Positions 26,308 to 34,532 of a stretch of DNA of 64,000 bases are shown here, piece after piece. Under the pieces are notes generated by a model. It searched no databases, was not told the origin of the DNA, and saw nothing but the letters and a program-made list of their open reading frames with translations. The stretch spans positions 1 to 64,000 of the forward strand of contig CADCNT010000012.1 in NCBI GenBank assembly GCA_902802905.1, in the 5' to 3' direction. The stretch is from an uncultured Erysipelotrichaceae bacterium. GTDB lineage: Bacteria; Bacillota_I; Bacilli_A; RFN20; CAG-826. A program made the translations under genes and the position numbers. The stretch's first letter is position 1; every line of letters starts with the position of its first letter.

Positions 26308-27688
26308 CAGATGATTTTAAGTGTTTCTTCTCAAAGAGCAATTGACCTAATTTCACAATTTGTTCTTTATGAGACTTAATGTATTTAGCAGTCTCCTTTT
26401 CGCACTTTTTAAGAAGTCTTTCAATTTTTCTTTCCATTCTTCTTCGTTTGATAGGAGTCTCAACTCTTGCGCTTTGTCTAATCACAGGCAATGTTTCCCA
26501 ACAAGAAGAGTAACCACACATATTCACCATATTGTAAGCAACAATTCTTGCGTGCTGTAAATCTTCATCGCAGCCCCTAGTTCCTCTTCCACAGATAATC
26601 TTTTGGGCAAGGATGCCTGCCATTGAAATTTTGATATCAGCAACCACTTTTTCATATGGCCAGAAGCCTTTGTCTACTTCTTTTGCGTGGAATTGTCCTG
26701 ATGCTCCAGAGATATTTAATCTATTGATTAAGAAATATTGAGGGAAGGCTTTAGCAACAACAGCGTGTGAACTTTCGTGAATAGCGACTTCGATATTATC
26801 TTCTTCAGGTGTGTCTTTAACTCTATCGGTGATATTAAAGATTGAATTATCAATCATTTCACAAGCAATGTTTTCAAACCCATTTCTGAGAACTAAATCA
26901 TTAACAACTGCTTTAACTCCTGCACAGGTAATTCCGTTTAAAGATAATGCAACTTCTTCATCATCAAAGTCTTTAGGGAAGGCTAAGTTAAATTCGTTGA
27001 AGTGCTTTTTAAGAAGCTTTAATGCTTCTTCACCAGTTGGATAAGGAATTTTAATCAGTTTTTCTAATCGACCGTGTCTCATTAAAGGATATGGGATATC
27101 TTCTAAACTGTTAGTAGCAGCAAGCACTAAGATGTCATCACTAGATTCAACACCATCAAGATTTTCTTGAAGAGCTCTAATCACTCTTCTTTCTTTATTA
27201 ATGAGAAGGTCTAACTCATCAAAGACAATAACAGCGTGCCCTGCTTCTCTGGCCTTTCTAAATGTTTCAACAATTCCTTCAACCACATTGCTTTGCTCAC
27301 CTTGGAAGATGAACACAGGTGCTTCACAGCATCTAATACTTTCCTTAATAAGGAGAGATTTTCCATTTCCTGGCTCACCAAATAATAATACACCTCTAGG
27401 AATTGATACTCCTTTAGCCTTAAGTTGCTTAGAGTTTTTAAACCATTCAATCACAGAAAGAAGTTCTTTCTTTTGATTGTCGTGACCAATAACTTTTCCT
27501 AATGGTTCTTCATCTTCAGAAAGTTTAGAAGCATACACTAATTCGTAAGATGGGGTGCCTTCTTTTGTGGCAGGTGCTTGCAGTTTGAGTTCTTCTTCAA
27601 CTTCGGAAATGTCACGTTCGAGTTGTTCCAACTCTTCATCATTTAATTCAATTTCTTCATCAATCATCATTTGTTCTTCGTCGTTCAT
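26285..27688 (-). CDS. Soluble FtsH-like AAA+ metalloprotease
   Basis: 467 residues from the ATG at 27688 (AAGAAGGAAA upstream; a longer frame adds 41 unlikely residues). An acidic N-terminal coiled coil (1-45) replaces the membrane helices of FtsH. AAA+ core: GEPGNGKS (104-111), IVFDELD (154-160), sensor AATNS, arginine finger RHGRLEK. M41 peptidase: HESSH at 304-308 with third-ligand Asp in CDEDLQHA (about 374). Everything needed for ATP-dependent proteolysis is present but no membrane anchor, so it probably acts on soluble substrates. Follows the 147-aa gene by 19 bases. Confidence 0.85.
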   Translation of the reverse strand: MNDEEQMMIDEEIELNDEELEQLERDISEVEEELKLQAPATKEGTPSYELVYASKLSEDEEPLGKVIGHDNQKKELLSVIEWFKNSKQLKAKGVSIPRGVLLFGEPGNGKSLLIKESIRCCEAPVFIFQGEQSNVVEGIVETFRKAREAGHAVIVFDELDLLINKERRVIRALQENLDGVESSDDILVLAATNSLEDIPYPLMRHGRLEKLIKIPYPTGEEALKLLKKHFNEFNLAFPKDFDDEEVALSLNGITCAGVKAVVNDLVLRNGFENIACEMIDNSIFNITDRVKDTPEEDNIEVAIHESSHAVVAKAFPQYFLINRLNISGASGQFHAKEVDKGFWPYEKVVADIKISMAGILAQKIICGRGTRGCDEDLQHARIVAYNMVNMCGYSSCWETLPVIRQSARVETPIKRRRMERKIERLLKKCEKETAKYIKSHKEQIVKLGQLLFEKKHLKSSEILSVIG

Positions 27689-27707
27689 CTTTTTTCCTTC
27701 TTTCTTT

Positions 27708-28151
27708 TTAGTAGTATCGGTAAATTGGCTTATCGAATAAGTCTTTCTTCTTATTAATAAGAAGACGGTATTTTTGTTGGAATTCGATAAATGGAGGATA
27801 GTCAAAATCACTACCGAAAAGTGATTTCATAATTGCGTTTTTCCTCGCTAACGCTTTGAATTGTTTGTTGATAAGCTTCACTCGTTTAATCGCATCTTGA
27901 TTGTTCTTTTCAATCTCAACTGCTTCTTGCTTTTCGCAAGCTTCTCTTTCTAACAATGCCTTGTCGATTAATTCATTGAGTGAATCATCTACAAACTTCA
28001 AAAATCTATTCTTGAAGGCAACGTTTGGATTATATGACTTTTCACAAGTCTGATATTTCACTGATACACTATTCTCATTAAAGAAAGTGACCACGCCTTC
28101 CTCGCTATTTTTATTAATTATTTTTTGGTTTATAAAGATAGAATAATCCAT
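27708..28151 (-). CDS. Hypothetical protein of the polymerase cluster
   Basis: 147 residues, no signal or membrane segment. Residues 1-45 look beta-rich (EEGVVTFFNENSVSVKYQTC, an SH3-like or KOW-like strand pattern), 55-105 form a charged helix with coiled-coil character, and the end (FDYPPFIEFQQKYRLLINKK) is basic. No family recognised. Packed between the zincin (3-base gap) and FtsH-like genes, so probably works with them, for example as an adaptor or substrate (inference). Confidence 0.6.
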   Translation of the reverse strand: MDYSIFINQKIINKNSEEGVVTFFNENSVSVKYQTCEKSYNPNVAFKNRFLKFVDDSLNELIDKALLEREACEKQEAVEIEKNNQDAIKRVKLINKQFKALARKNAIMKSLFGSDFDYPPFIEFQQKYRLLINKKKDLFDKPIYRYY

Positions 28152-28154
28152 TAA

Positions 28155-29108
28155 TTATTTCCTTTCTTTCAAAATGACATCTATAAATCTTTTGTTGTTT
28201 TGGATGTGATCATAAAACATCACAAAAAGTCTCTCAAAAGCATCAAAAGAATTAGGTAAAAGCTTGATTAAATTATCAAAATGTTGGTGTTTTGACGTAA
28301 TTTTTGCTGCAAAAAGGTTTGCAAAGAACTCTTGAACAGCGCGATATCTATCAATTCTGTAATAGAGCCTATCGTGATGATCTAACCACATTCCAGAGAA
28401 GTCATATCTTGAGGATAATGCGTCAAGAACTGGAGAGTATTTAACGTTTAAAATCGAGTAACACTTTTTAGTGACAAATAGATAATATGTATCTACAAAT
28501 CCACTTTCATATAGCTCTTTTTGGATAGCTTTTCGATTTTTCTCGGCTTGGCTTCCAGGTTTACCAATAACTGAAGCAAACAAAATACGATATCTTGGAT
28601 ACCCTTTAGACAAAATGTCAAAAGCATTATCGTTAATATTTGAATTAATGATGTCTTTATACTCTTCCATGACCATGCGATATATTTCTTCATGGTTATC
28701 TTCAAATTCTTCCATGAAGATTTCATATAGAGTTTTATTATCTTTGATAATCACATTTGAGGATAAAGCTTTATTGTGGCCAAACCAGAAATCAACAGCG
28801 TGGCCCAATTCATGTGGCAAAGTATCAACATCGTTAATATCGGTATAGACAATACTTTTTGCTCTTTTATTTAGCTTATTAGGGATTTCCCTTTCGTCGT
28901 TGCTCATTATCGAGCCTTCTTTATATTTGTGTTTGATTTTTAAAGAACCGTTTTTAATAATCTTTAATACAAAATCACGATACGCTGGCGTGAACGATAA
29001 TGCTTGCTTAACCAAGCGGCTATTATAATACTTAAAGTCTCTTTTGTTTTTGTTGTATAAAGCGACAATGATGTCTTGTGCTTCAGAATTTACATGGGCT
29101 TGTTGCAT
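28155..29108 (-). CDS. Zincin metallopeptidase
   Basis: 317 residues with LPHELGHAVDFWF (HELGH at 99-103: zinc-binding His pair and catalytic Glu) and a downstream Glu in AVQEFFANLFAA (E260), the gluzincin-like third ligand pattern seen in anthrax-lethal-factor-type and phage-associated peptidases. No signal peptide, so it acts inside the cell or is carried by an unknown route. The start ATG at 29108 has GGAGAACT upstream. Second protease in the cluster together with the FtsH-like protein. Substrate unknown. Confidence 0.75.
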   Translation of the reverse strand: MQQAHVNSEAQDIIVALYNKNKRDFKYYNSRLVKQALSFTPAYRDFVLKIIKNGSLKIKHKYKEGSIMSNDEREIPNKLNKRAKSIVYTDINDVDTLPHELGHAVDFWFGHNKALSSNVIIKDNKTLYEIFMEEFEDNHEEIYRMVMEEYKDIINSNINDNAFDILSKGYPRYRILFASVIGKPGSQAEKNRKAIQKELYESGFVDTYYLFVTKKCYSILNVKYSPVLDALSSRYDFSGMWLDHHDRLYYRIDRYRAVQEFFANLFAAKITSKHQHFDNLIKLLPNSFDAFERLFVMFYDHIQNNKRFIDVILKERK

Positions 29109-29173
29109 AGTTCTCCTTTCAAGGCATAGTAAAAACAGTTTTATGAGGTTTTATTTTTTATAAAATATTATTA

Positions 29174-29455
29174 TTATTTAAATAATATTCGTCTTCTATG
29201 AGGATGACGTAATTTGCTTATTGCTCTATTTTCAACATCAATAATACGATAAAGGGAGACATCAAATTTCTTCGCTAGTTCAAGTTGGCTTAAACACTCA
29301 TCATTATTTAAGCCATAGCGGAGAACAATAACGGTTTCTTCTTTTTCTGACAATTGTTGTGATAAGAAAAGAGGAAGTTTATGAATAACAGAATCAGGAA
29401 AGGAGGTTACAGAATAAATTTTTGTCAGAAATTTAAGTGCGTTATTATTGTTCAT
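29174..29455 (-). CDS. Stand-alone sigma-70 region 4 protein
   Basis: 93 residues. Residues 32-93 match region 4.1/4.2 of housekeeping sigma factors: LSEKEETVIVLRYGLNNDE, the HTH SQLELAKKFDVSLYRIIDVE, and NRAISKLRHPHRRRILF, like the RpoD C-terminus. Regions 1-3 are absent, so it cannot melt a promoter alone; it could bind a -35 element or the beta flap as an anti-sigma, co-sigma or Lsr2-like adaptor. Lies between the NADAR and zincin genes. A role in directing either host RNA polymerase or the cluster's own polymerase-like protein is possible. Confidence 0.75.
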   Translation of the reverse strand: MNNNNALKFLTKIYSVTSFPDSVIHKLPLFLSQQLSEKEETVIVLRYGLNNDECLSQLELAKKFDVSLYRIIDVENRAISKLRHPHRRRILFK

Positions 29456-29506
29456 TTGATGTCTCCCGGAATGAAAGTGCCACTATTATAGAGTAAAGGT
29501 ATATGT

Positions 29507-29956
29507 TCAAATCAAGGTTTTTTCTGAACTATTTTTGGAATGTATAACATTCATTTTTTCATCCCTGATTTTCATGAGCAATTTACCAAGGATATTTTGG
29601 CCTTTACCATAACTGACTCCCCAAAATGTATCGCCCCAACAGTTATGTTCCACTATATCGAGGTCAATATCGCATAATTGCTTTAGGAGTAGCGTATCCG
29701 AGAATTTAATTCTTAGAAGTTTTTCCATGATGCTAACTTTTATCTCATCCCAGTGAGAGTCTAGCTTAACACTTTTACCAAGTATTTTAGCCTCAAGGCC
29801 TGTTAGAGGAATAAACTCATTGACCCTAGCTAAACATTTGTGAGCTTGATAGGCGGATTCAACACATGAAAAGTGATAAGTTGTGCCATTGATATCCACA
29901 TCAATTTCATGCGGATACATGTTAGAAAGAAATGCGTAGTTTTTTCTAAAATACAT
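29507..29956 (-). CDS. NADAR/YbiA-type N-glycosidase
   Basis: 149 residues from the ATG at 29956 (GGAG upstream); a start at 29971 would lie in the terminator before it. Signature YAFLSNMYPHEI, FSCVESAYQAHKC and the C-terminal NCWGDTFWGVSYGKGQNILG followed by KLLMKIR match the NADAR/YbiA superfamily. YbiA hydrolyses riboflavin intermediates; other NADAR proteins remove ADP-ribose from guanine in nucleic acid. With an ADP-ribosylglycohydrolase in the same cluster, an ADP-ribose-related role is plausible but not shown. Confidence 0.82.
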   Translation of the reverse strand: MYFRKNYAFLSNMYPHEIDVDINGTTYHFSCVESAYQAHKCLARVNEFIPLTGLEAKILGKSVKLDSHWDEIKVSIMEKLLRIKFSDTLLLKQLCDIDLDIVEHNCWGDTFWGVSYGKGQNILGKLLMKIRDEKMNVIHSKNSSEKTLI

Positions 29957-29971
29957 CTTTGCTCCAATCAT

Positions 29972-30003
29972 AAAAAGGAGGCCTTTTAATTTAAAAAGAC
30001 CTC
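29972..30003 (-). terminator. Terminator after the polymerase-like gene
   Basis: Stem GAGG-CTTTT against AAAAG-CCTC with one mismatch, followed on the minus strand by CTTTTTA, between the 937-aa gene and the NADAR gene. The downstream genes may depend on read-through or a separate promoter. Confidence 0.65.
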
Positions 30004-30103
30004 AAAAAATATGTTATTATCGAATAACCTATAGGGTGTTTTACTACTTCAAATTTTATAACAAAGTTATAACATTAAAAATAAATTTAATATTTCGTCA
30101 CTT

Positions 30104-32917
30104 TTAGTTAAAAATATTGGAAATTATCATATCCACTTCATCAATAGCGTAATTATATCTATTAAACAAAGTGTACATGAATTTTTGACCTTTTTTACAT
30201 CTTCTCAAAGTTGGGATTCCCACTCTATTTTCGGATAATAAATCAGAGATGTCATATCCAAGATCAGAGGGATTAGACATGATAATATATAAAAGGATAA
30301 ATAATAAAGAATTAGCCTTCGAATCATCTTGTAGTTTTTTAATTAAGAGTTTAACTTTTTCCACTGAGTTTATATTAATTTTGATGTTGTCATAACAATT
30401 CCTAATTGTGATTAAGAAGTTCTTTTTCTCTAACTCATAATTAGTGGATTTCTTCTTCGCTAAATTATTTTGATATAGTATCTCTCTTGTTTTCTCTAGT
30501 TCGCATTTAGCGGCTTCTGCTTGTAAATATTTGCTATGTGACAAGCCTTCTGTTTTAAAGTCTTTGCAGAATAGCTCATAGAAAGATATGGTTGGCATTC
30601 TACTGGTGGTTAGGCTTTCACTATAGATATATTCCCACAATATATCCATGGTGGTATTAAGAAGTTTCCCTTCTTTGAATTTCTTTTCAATCTCACCAAT
30701 CTTAAGCCTTCTTTGCTTATTGTTAGAGACATTAGAGAAGAACAAAGGTTTTTCTTTATAAAAGCCATTTGCCCTTGCGTATTTTTTGATTTTGTTAAGT
30801 TCTGCCGTTGTATCAAAATCAAATGATCTTTTAGAACTATCGATTTCAGCACCAGAAAGCACACATAAAGTCGCTATCTTGAGATAGAGTTCTTCATATT
30901 TATAATATTTATTCTTGTTAAACCTGTTCCAGAGATGACTATTTAGAAGTTGAGATAGATTAACAATCGAACCTACATTATTCTTTGATATGCTTTTATC
31001 AATAGCAGCTAAGTTAAGTGCTAGGTTTTCTTTCTTGTTTTTAGATAACTGTTCCATCTCCTTAACTTTGTATCCATAGTCAGCATAAGGAACATAGAAT
31101 CTTTCGTAATTTCTTTTCGCACATTGAACGATAATTTTATTATCGGTTATTAACATGGAGTCTGAGTCATAGTCACAGCCACTTAATCTTTGTTGGATGT
31201 TATTGTTAATAGCGTCCACGACCACAATATTTTTGCTCAGATTGAACCATTCTTTAAACTCGCGATGCTTAACATTTTTAGCAACAAAAACATTCCCCAT
31301 TGTTGTATGTGGAGCACGGGAACCAACAAGCTCAACACCATCGACAAAAAATGGACAATAGATCTCTCCTTCTTTGAGTAAAGAGGTTTTATTATTCTCG
31401 TTAAATTTTGCTACGCCTTTAATCTTGATAATGTAATTCAAAAACTCAAACGGATTGCCAAATAACGTGGCGTAGGTCCCGTCAATTAGTGTTCGACCAT
31501 TATAAAGTTTTAACGCTAAAGAAGAGATAATAGAGTCATATACTCGATGTTTAAACAAGGTTGTGTATTTAGTGTTTGAGTCAAGCTTCATGAGCTCTAA
31601 GCAAACCTTATTTTTGAATAGATAACTAGAATAGTTTAATAGTTCTTCTTCGATTTCGCCTTCACTATCATCTTCGTAATCATTGTCGTTTTCTTCTAGT
31701 TCACCTTCTAAGTAAAAACGGATGAACTCAGGTGTTTCTTTTATATTATGAATCTTATCAATGTATTGGATATATGGAAGAGTTAACACTCTAATATCTT
31801 TTTCCTTCATTTGTAAGGTGTTTAGTAATTGATAAGTGGTCTCCACCATATCACCATCAAAGAATCTAGTTTTCTTGTCGGTCTTAACGATACCAAATGG
31901 ATATCCATTAACTTCATCACACCATCTTTTGATGGTTTCTTTGCAGAATCCATCCTTTGCCATTTTGAAATATTTAAGGCAAGATTCGCTAGCCACTAAA
32001 ACAATGTCTTCTACCTTTTTAGCGTATGTCTCTCCATTTAGTTGTGAAATAGAGGTGATTTTATTATGTTTAAACCATGCTTGAAGTTTTGTATTAAAGG
32101 CGCAGCATTTAAAGAAACGATTTCTTAATAACATCATTCCTTTGTTTTCAAAATTTAGTGTTTTAAAAATAGACTCATCTAAAAGGCCTTCACCATCAAA
32201 GATATTGTTTTCAATATCACATTCTTCATTTGCGGCCACTAGTCCCTGCTCTTTTTCGTAGTGTACGCGCACTACTTTTTGATTCTTAACGAAGGTTTTG
32301 AAATCTTTAACAAATAATATATTATTTGGATTTAAATTAAATATTCTTATGAGACTACTTAGCGATAAAGCCTTGTATGCTTCGTAAGACGTGAGTCCAG
32401 CATCTTTTATTTCTTCATCACTTAATCCAGTTTTAGTCCATTTATTTAGTTGCGGGTATAACTTTTCTTTAACAAATAAGCAACTACCATTTTTAGCCGA
32501 ACCGGCAGATCTTTTATAGCGAACATACTTTTCACCATTTAATTCAAATCCGTTTTTATACAAATCTTCTCTAATCTTATCTACATCAACACTTTTATCG
32601 TCGTCTTTTTCTTTTGCATCAAAGACTTGCTCCCCATTAGAATTTCGCATTAAAGGGTAGCGGAAAGAGACATTGACATAGTCATATGAATATAGTTCAT
32701 CTTGAAAACATTTAAGATTTAATTTGCCTTGTTCGTTTAAATAGATGAGTTCAAGATTTGGTGGCATCAAATCCGAAAAGTGTTTATCAAAGATAACACC
32801 TTTATTTTTAATCTCTAAAGGAACTTTATTTAATTTCGAAAAATAAATCTCACTGGATTGAATAATGACGATTCTTATCGAAGGAAGTTTTTTAGCGTAT
32901 TCTTCGGTGTATTTCAT
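30104..32917 (-). CDS. RdRP/YonO-like double-psi-barrel polymerase homologue
   Basis: 937 residues. The catalytic loop DYDSD (582-586, preceded by QQRLSG) aligns with the DxDGD metal-binding loop of cellular-type RNA-dependent RNA polymerases (QDE-1) and phage YonO RNA polymerase. About 50 residues earlier is GSRAPHTTMGNVFV (531-544), matching the SRNPxxHPGDIRxL segment before that loop. DGEGLLD (241-247) and RYKRSAGSAKNGSCLF (133-148) fit conserved positions of the first barrel. All three Asp are kept; the usual Gly is Ser. An acidic insert lies at 404-426. Probably a single-chain RNA polymerase; template unknown. No start-overlap; heads the cluster down to 24934. Confidence 0.72.
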   Translation of the reverse strand: MKYTEEYAKKLPSIRIVIIQSSEIYFSKLNKVPLEIKNKGVIFDKHFSDLMPPNLELIYLNEQGKLNLKCFQDELYSYDYVNVSFRYPLMRNSNGEQVFDAKEKDDDKSVDVDKIREDLYKNGFELNGEKYVRYKRSAGSAKNGSCLFVKEKLYPQLNKWTKTGLSDEEIKDAGLTSYEAYKALSLSSLIRIFNLNPNNILFVKDFKTFVKNQKVVRVHYEKEQGLVAANEECDIENNIFDGEGLLDESIFKTLNFENKGMMLLRNRFFKCCAFNTKLQAWFKHNKITSISQLNGETYAKKVEDIVLVASESCLKYFKMAKDGFCKETIKRWCDEVNGYPFGIVKTDKKTRFFDGDMVETTYQLLNTLQMKEKDIRVLTLPYIQYIDKIHNIKETPEFIRFYLEGELEENDNDYEDDSEGEIEEELLNYSSYLFKNKVCLELMKLDSNTKYTTLFKHRVYDSIISSLALKLYNGRTLIDGTYATLFGNPFEFLNYIIKIKGVAKFNENNKTSLLKEGEIYCPFFVDGVELVGSRAPHTTMGNVFVAKNVKHREFKEWFNLSKNIVVVDAINNNIQQRLSGCDYDSDSMLITDNKIIVQCAKRNYERFYVPYADYGYKVKEMEQLSKNKKENLALNLAAIDKSISKNNVGSIVNLSQLLNSHLWNRFNKNKYYKYEELYLKIATLCVLSGAEIDSSKRSFDFDTTAELNKIKKYARANGFYKEKPLFFSNVSNNKQRRLKIGEIEKKFKEGKLLNTTMDILWEYIYSESLTTSRMPTISFYELFCKDFKTEGLSHSKYLQAEAAKCELEKTREILYQNNLAKKKSTNYELEKKNFLITIRNCYDNIKININSVEKVKLLIKKLQDDSKANSLLFILLYIIMSNPSDLGYDISDLLSENRVGIPTLRRCKKGQKFMYTLFNRYNYAIDEVDMIISNIFN

Positions 32918-32972
32918 AATGAAAAATTTTATAGACTATGATTAGAAATAATATACTTTAAATGTATATTAA

Positions 32973-34016
32973 TTAGATAACAGTTTTATTCTTGCCAGAG
33001 TTCTTGCCAGAATACATTTTCTCATCAGCGATTTTGATCCATTTTTCCACCGACATATCTTTTTTGTATTTAGCAACACCGATAGTGATCGTAATTCTAT
33101 GATCATTGCCTTCATAAGTAATTACTTCGTTTTCAATAGCTTTTCTAAATGCTTCTAGTTTTTCATAGCATCCTTCGCTATCTAAAACTACGATAAATTC
33201 TTCTCCACCATAACGGCAAAAGAAGCAATCTGCTAGTGTGTTTTTCATCAATTCCGCTATTCTTTTGAGAATAAAATCACCAGCAACGTGTCCATATGTA
33301 TCGTTAATTGTTTTGAAATCATCAATATCAAACAACGCTAACGCTTTTGTAGATTGATTATCTTCTTGAGCAAAATAATCATACAAACCATAACGGTTAT
33401 TGATTTGGGTTAGTTCATCTGTTCTAGATTGCAACATAATCTTCTTTTCAAGAGAAAGAGCATATCTAGTAAATGTAAATAAGTAGAACGCTACAAATAG
33501 AAACGCTACAACAATATGGATAGCCATGAATGTAGTTTGCATCCAAGACTCGATAAAATACTTAGGAGCGTTATGCATGGTGACGAAATAAAGTGTTAAG
33601 TAAATGCCAATAGACATTGCGGCCCAAATAATGGATCCACCAATCCTATGATTTTTGGAGAAATATGTAGCAAAGAAAGAAGTCACACTTAAGCCGATAA
33701 GGTATAAATAAAATCCTGAAGAAAAACCAACTAATAAAGTTGTAACAATGATATAAGCAAAATATTCATTTCCACATAGTAAAGCATATGGATAATATTT
33801 TTTCTTCTTAATCAAGAAATAGCATAAGAAATAGAATAAAATTGTAGCCCCTGTATACCACACTAGAGGGTAAACTTGAGCAATCAAGAAAACGATAAAA
33901 TAAAAAATACGTAAACCAATGTATACGGTGTTAGCAATGTAGCAGGTACTTTGAATCGTTTTGTAATGGCTAGTTCTATCGTTCGTTGCAGACATATAAA
34001 GCCTCGTTAAATTCAT
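32973..34016 (-). CDS. Membrane diguanylate cyclase (GGDEF)
   Basis: 347 residues: about six or seven N-terminal membrane helices (30-175) followed by a GGDEF domain with RYGGEEF (active-site GGEEF near residue 270), ALFDIDDFKTINDTYGH (metal and substrate site). GGEEF is a fully active variant. Makes cyclic di-GMP in response to an unknown membrane signal. No I-site RxxD is obvious. The start at 34016 is taken. Lies between the polymerase cluster and the leader/zinc-ribbon island, transcribed alone. A second cyclase is at 57988-59133. Confidence 0.9.
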   Translation of the reverse strand: MNLTRLYMSATNDRTSHYKTIQSTCYIANTVYIGLRIFYFIVFLIAQVYPLVWYTGATILFYFLCYFLIKKKKYYPYALLCGNEYFAYIIVTTLLVGFSSGFYLYLIGLSVTSFFATYFSKNHRIGGSIIWAAMSIGIYLTLYFVTMHNAPKYFIESWMQTTFMAIHIVVAFLFVAFYLFTFTRYALSLEKKIMLQSRTDELTQINNRYGLYDYFAQEDNQSTKALALFDIDDFKTINDTYGHVAGDFILKRIAELMKNTLADCFFCRYGGEEFIVVLDSEGCYEKLEAFRKAIENEVITYEGNDHRITITIGVAKYKKDMSVEKWIKIADEKMYSGKNSGKNKTVI

Positions 34017-34045
34017 TATATAAGAAAAGGGATATAGTTTTAATC

Positions 34046-34076
34046 GTTTTGTTCATTGAACAACAAAACTTTTTTT
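34046..34076 (+). terminator. Plus-strand hairpin with T run
   Basis: GTTTTGTT/AACA-CAAAAC stem then T7. No plus-strand gene ends here; it lies just upstream of the repeat-type promoter at 34104 and may block transcription entering from the left. Confidence 0.5.
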
Positions 34077-34103
34077 GATTATCTCCTTTTTAAGCTAACC
34101 GAG

Positions 34104-34142
34104 TGTGGCACTTTTGTGACAACTGCTGTGATATCATATAAA
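34104..34142 (+). promoter_or_regulatory. Direct-repeat promoter, site A
   Basis: TGTGGCACTTTTGTGACA (34104-34121) is the reverse complement of the repeat unit TGTCACA-N4-TGCCACA. Its downstream half overlaps the -35 box TTGTGA (34114-34119); 17 bases later is TATAAA (34137-34142). Directs the leader/zinc-ribbon gene at 34163. Same arrangement at 35627-35665, 38364-38400, 41899-41936 and 61059-61097. Confidence 0.75.
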
Positions 34143-34162
34143 CGCAAAGGAGATCTTTGGTG

Positions 34163-34432
34163 GTGAAAGACGAATTACTAAAAGGACTAACCGAAGAACA
34201 AATCGCTAAAATCAAATCGTGCAAAAGCCAAGAAGAGCTCTTGGAATTAGCAAAAGAAGAAGGCATCGAACTCACCGAAGAACAGCTTGAAGCTGTAAGC
34301 GGCGGTAATTGCGATCCTTCTGCCTGCCCAGATTGTGGCTGTAGACAAACAAACTGGTTTGATAATGGTGAGTATAGAAAATATTATTGTGCTAGATGTG
34401 GCAAATTACTCTATACAGGCCCAAGTAAATAG
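34163..34432 (+). CDS. Double-glycine-leader zinc-ribbon protein A
   Basis: About 89 residues from the GTG at 34163 (GTG at 34160 or TTG at 34157 in frame are possible; AAAGGAG lies at 34146-34152). Residues 1-48 form a leader (ELLKGLTEEQI...LAKEEGIELTEEQ) ending AVSGG, like Nif11-type or double-glycine RiPP/bacteriocin leaders. After GG come CPDCGC and CARC, a four-Cys zinc ribbon. Three paralogues are in the window (34533, 38032, 60746). It may be cleaved after GG and exported, or GG may be only a hinge. No C39 peptidase-transporter or modification enzyme is nearby. Confidence 0.75.
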   Translation: MKDELLKGLTEEQIAKIKSCKSQEELLELAKEEGIELTEEQLEAVSGGNCDPSACPDCGCRQTNWFDNGEYRKYYCARCGKLLYTGPSK

Positions 34433-34447
34433 TTAAATTAAACAATT

Positions 34448-34480
34448 AAAAAGTCATAGAACCCAACGCTATGACTTTTT
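34448..34480 (+). terminator. Terminator after protein A
   Basis: Perfect 12-bp stem AAAAAGTCATAG/CTATGACTTTTT followed by T-rich sequence, 16 bases after the stop of protein A. Confidence 0.92.
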
Positions 34481-34487
34481 ATATATA

Positions 34488-34515
34488 TAAAAAGGCGGTA
34501 GCGAATACTACCACC
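34488..34515 (-). terminator. Terminator after protein B
   Basis: Stem GG-GGTAG/CTACC-CC (34494-34515) followed on the minus strand by T5; ends the minus-strand nucleotidyltransferase/protein B unit. Confidence 0.85.
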
Positions 34516-34532
34516 TATTTATTGCTTAGAAA

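Noticed and set aside
26285-27811. Longer N-terminus of the FtsH-like protein (start at 27811)
   Set aside because: The extra 41 residues overlap the end of the upstream gene, look non-conserved, and a good ribosome binding site precedes the ATG at 27688.
24934-32917. Prophage
   Set aside because: The polymerase, sigma and protease genes could suggest a phage, but no capsid, portal, terminase, tail, integrase or lysis genes were seen.
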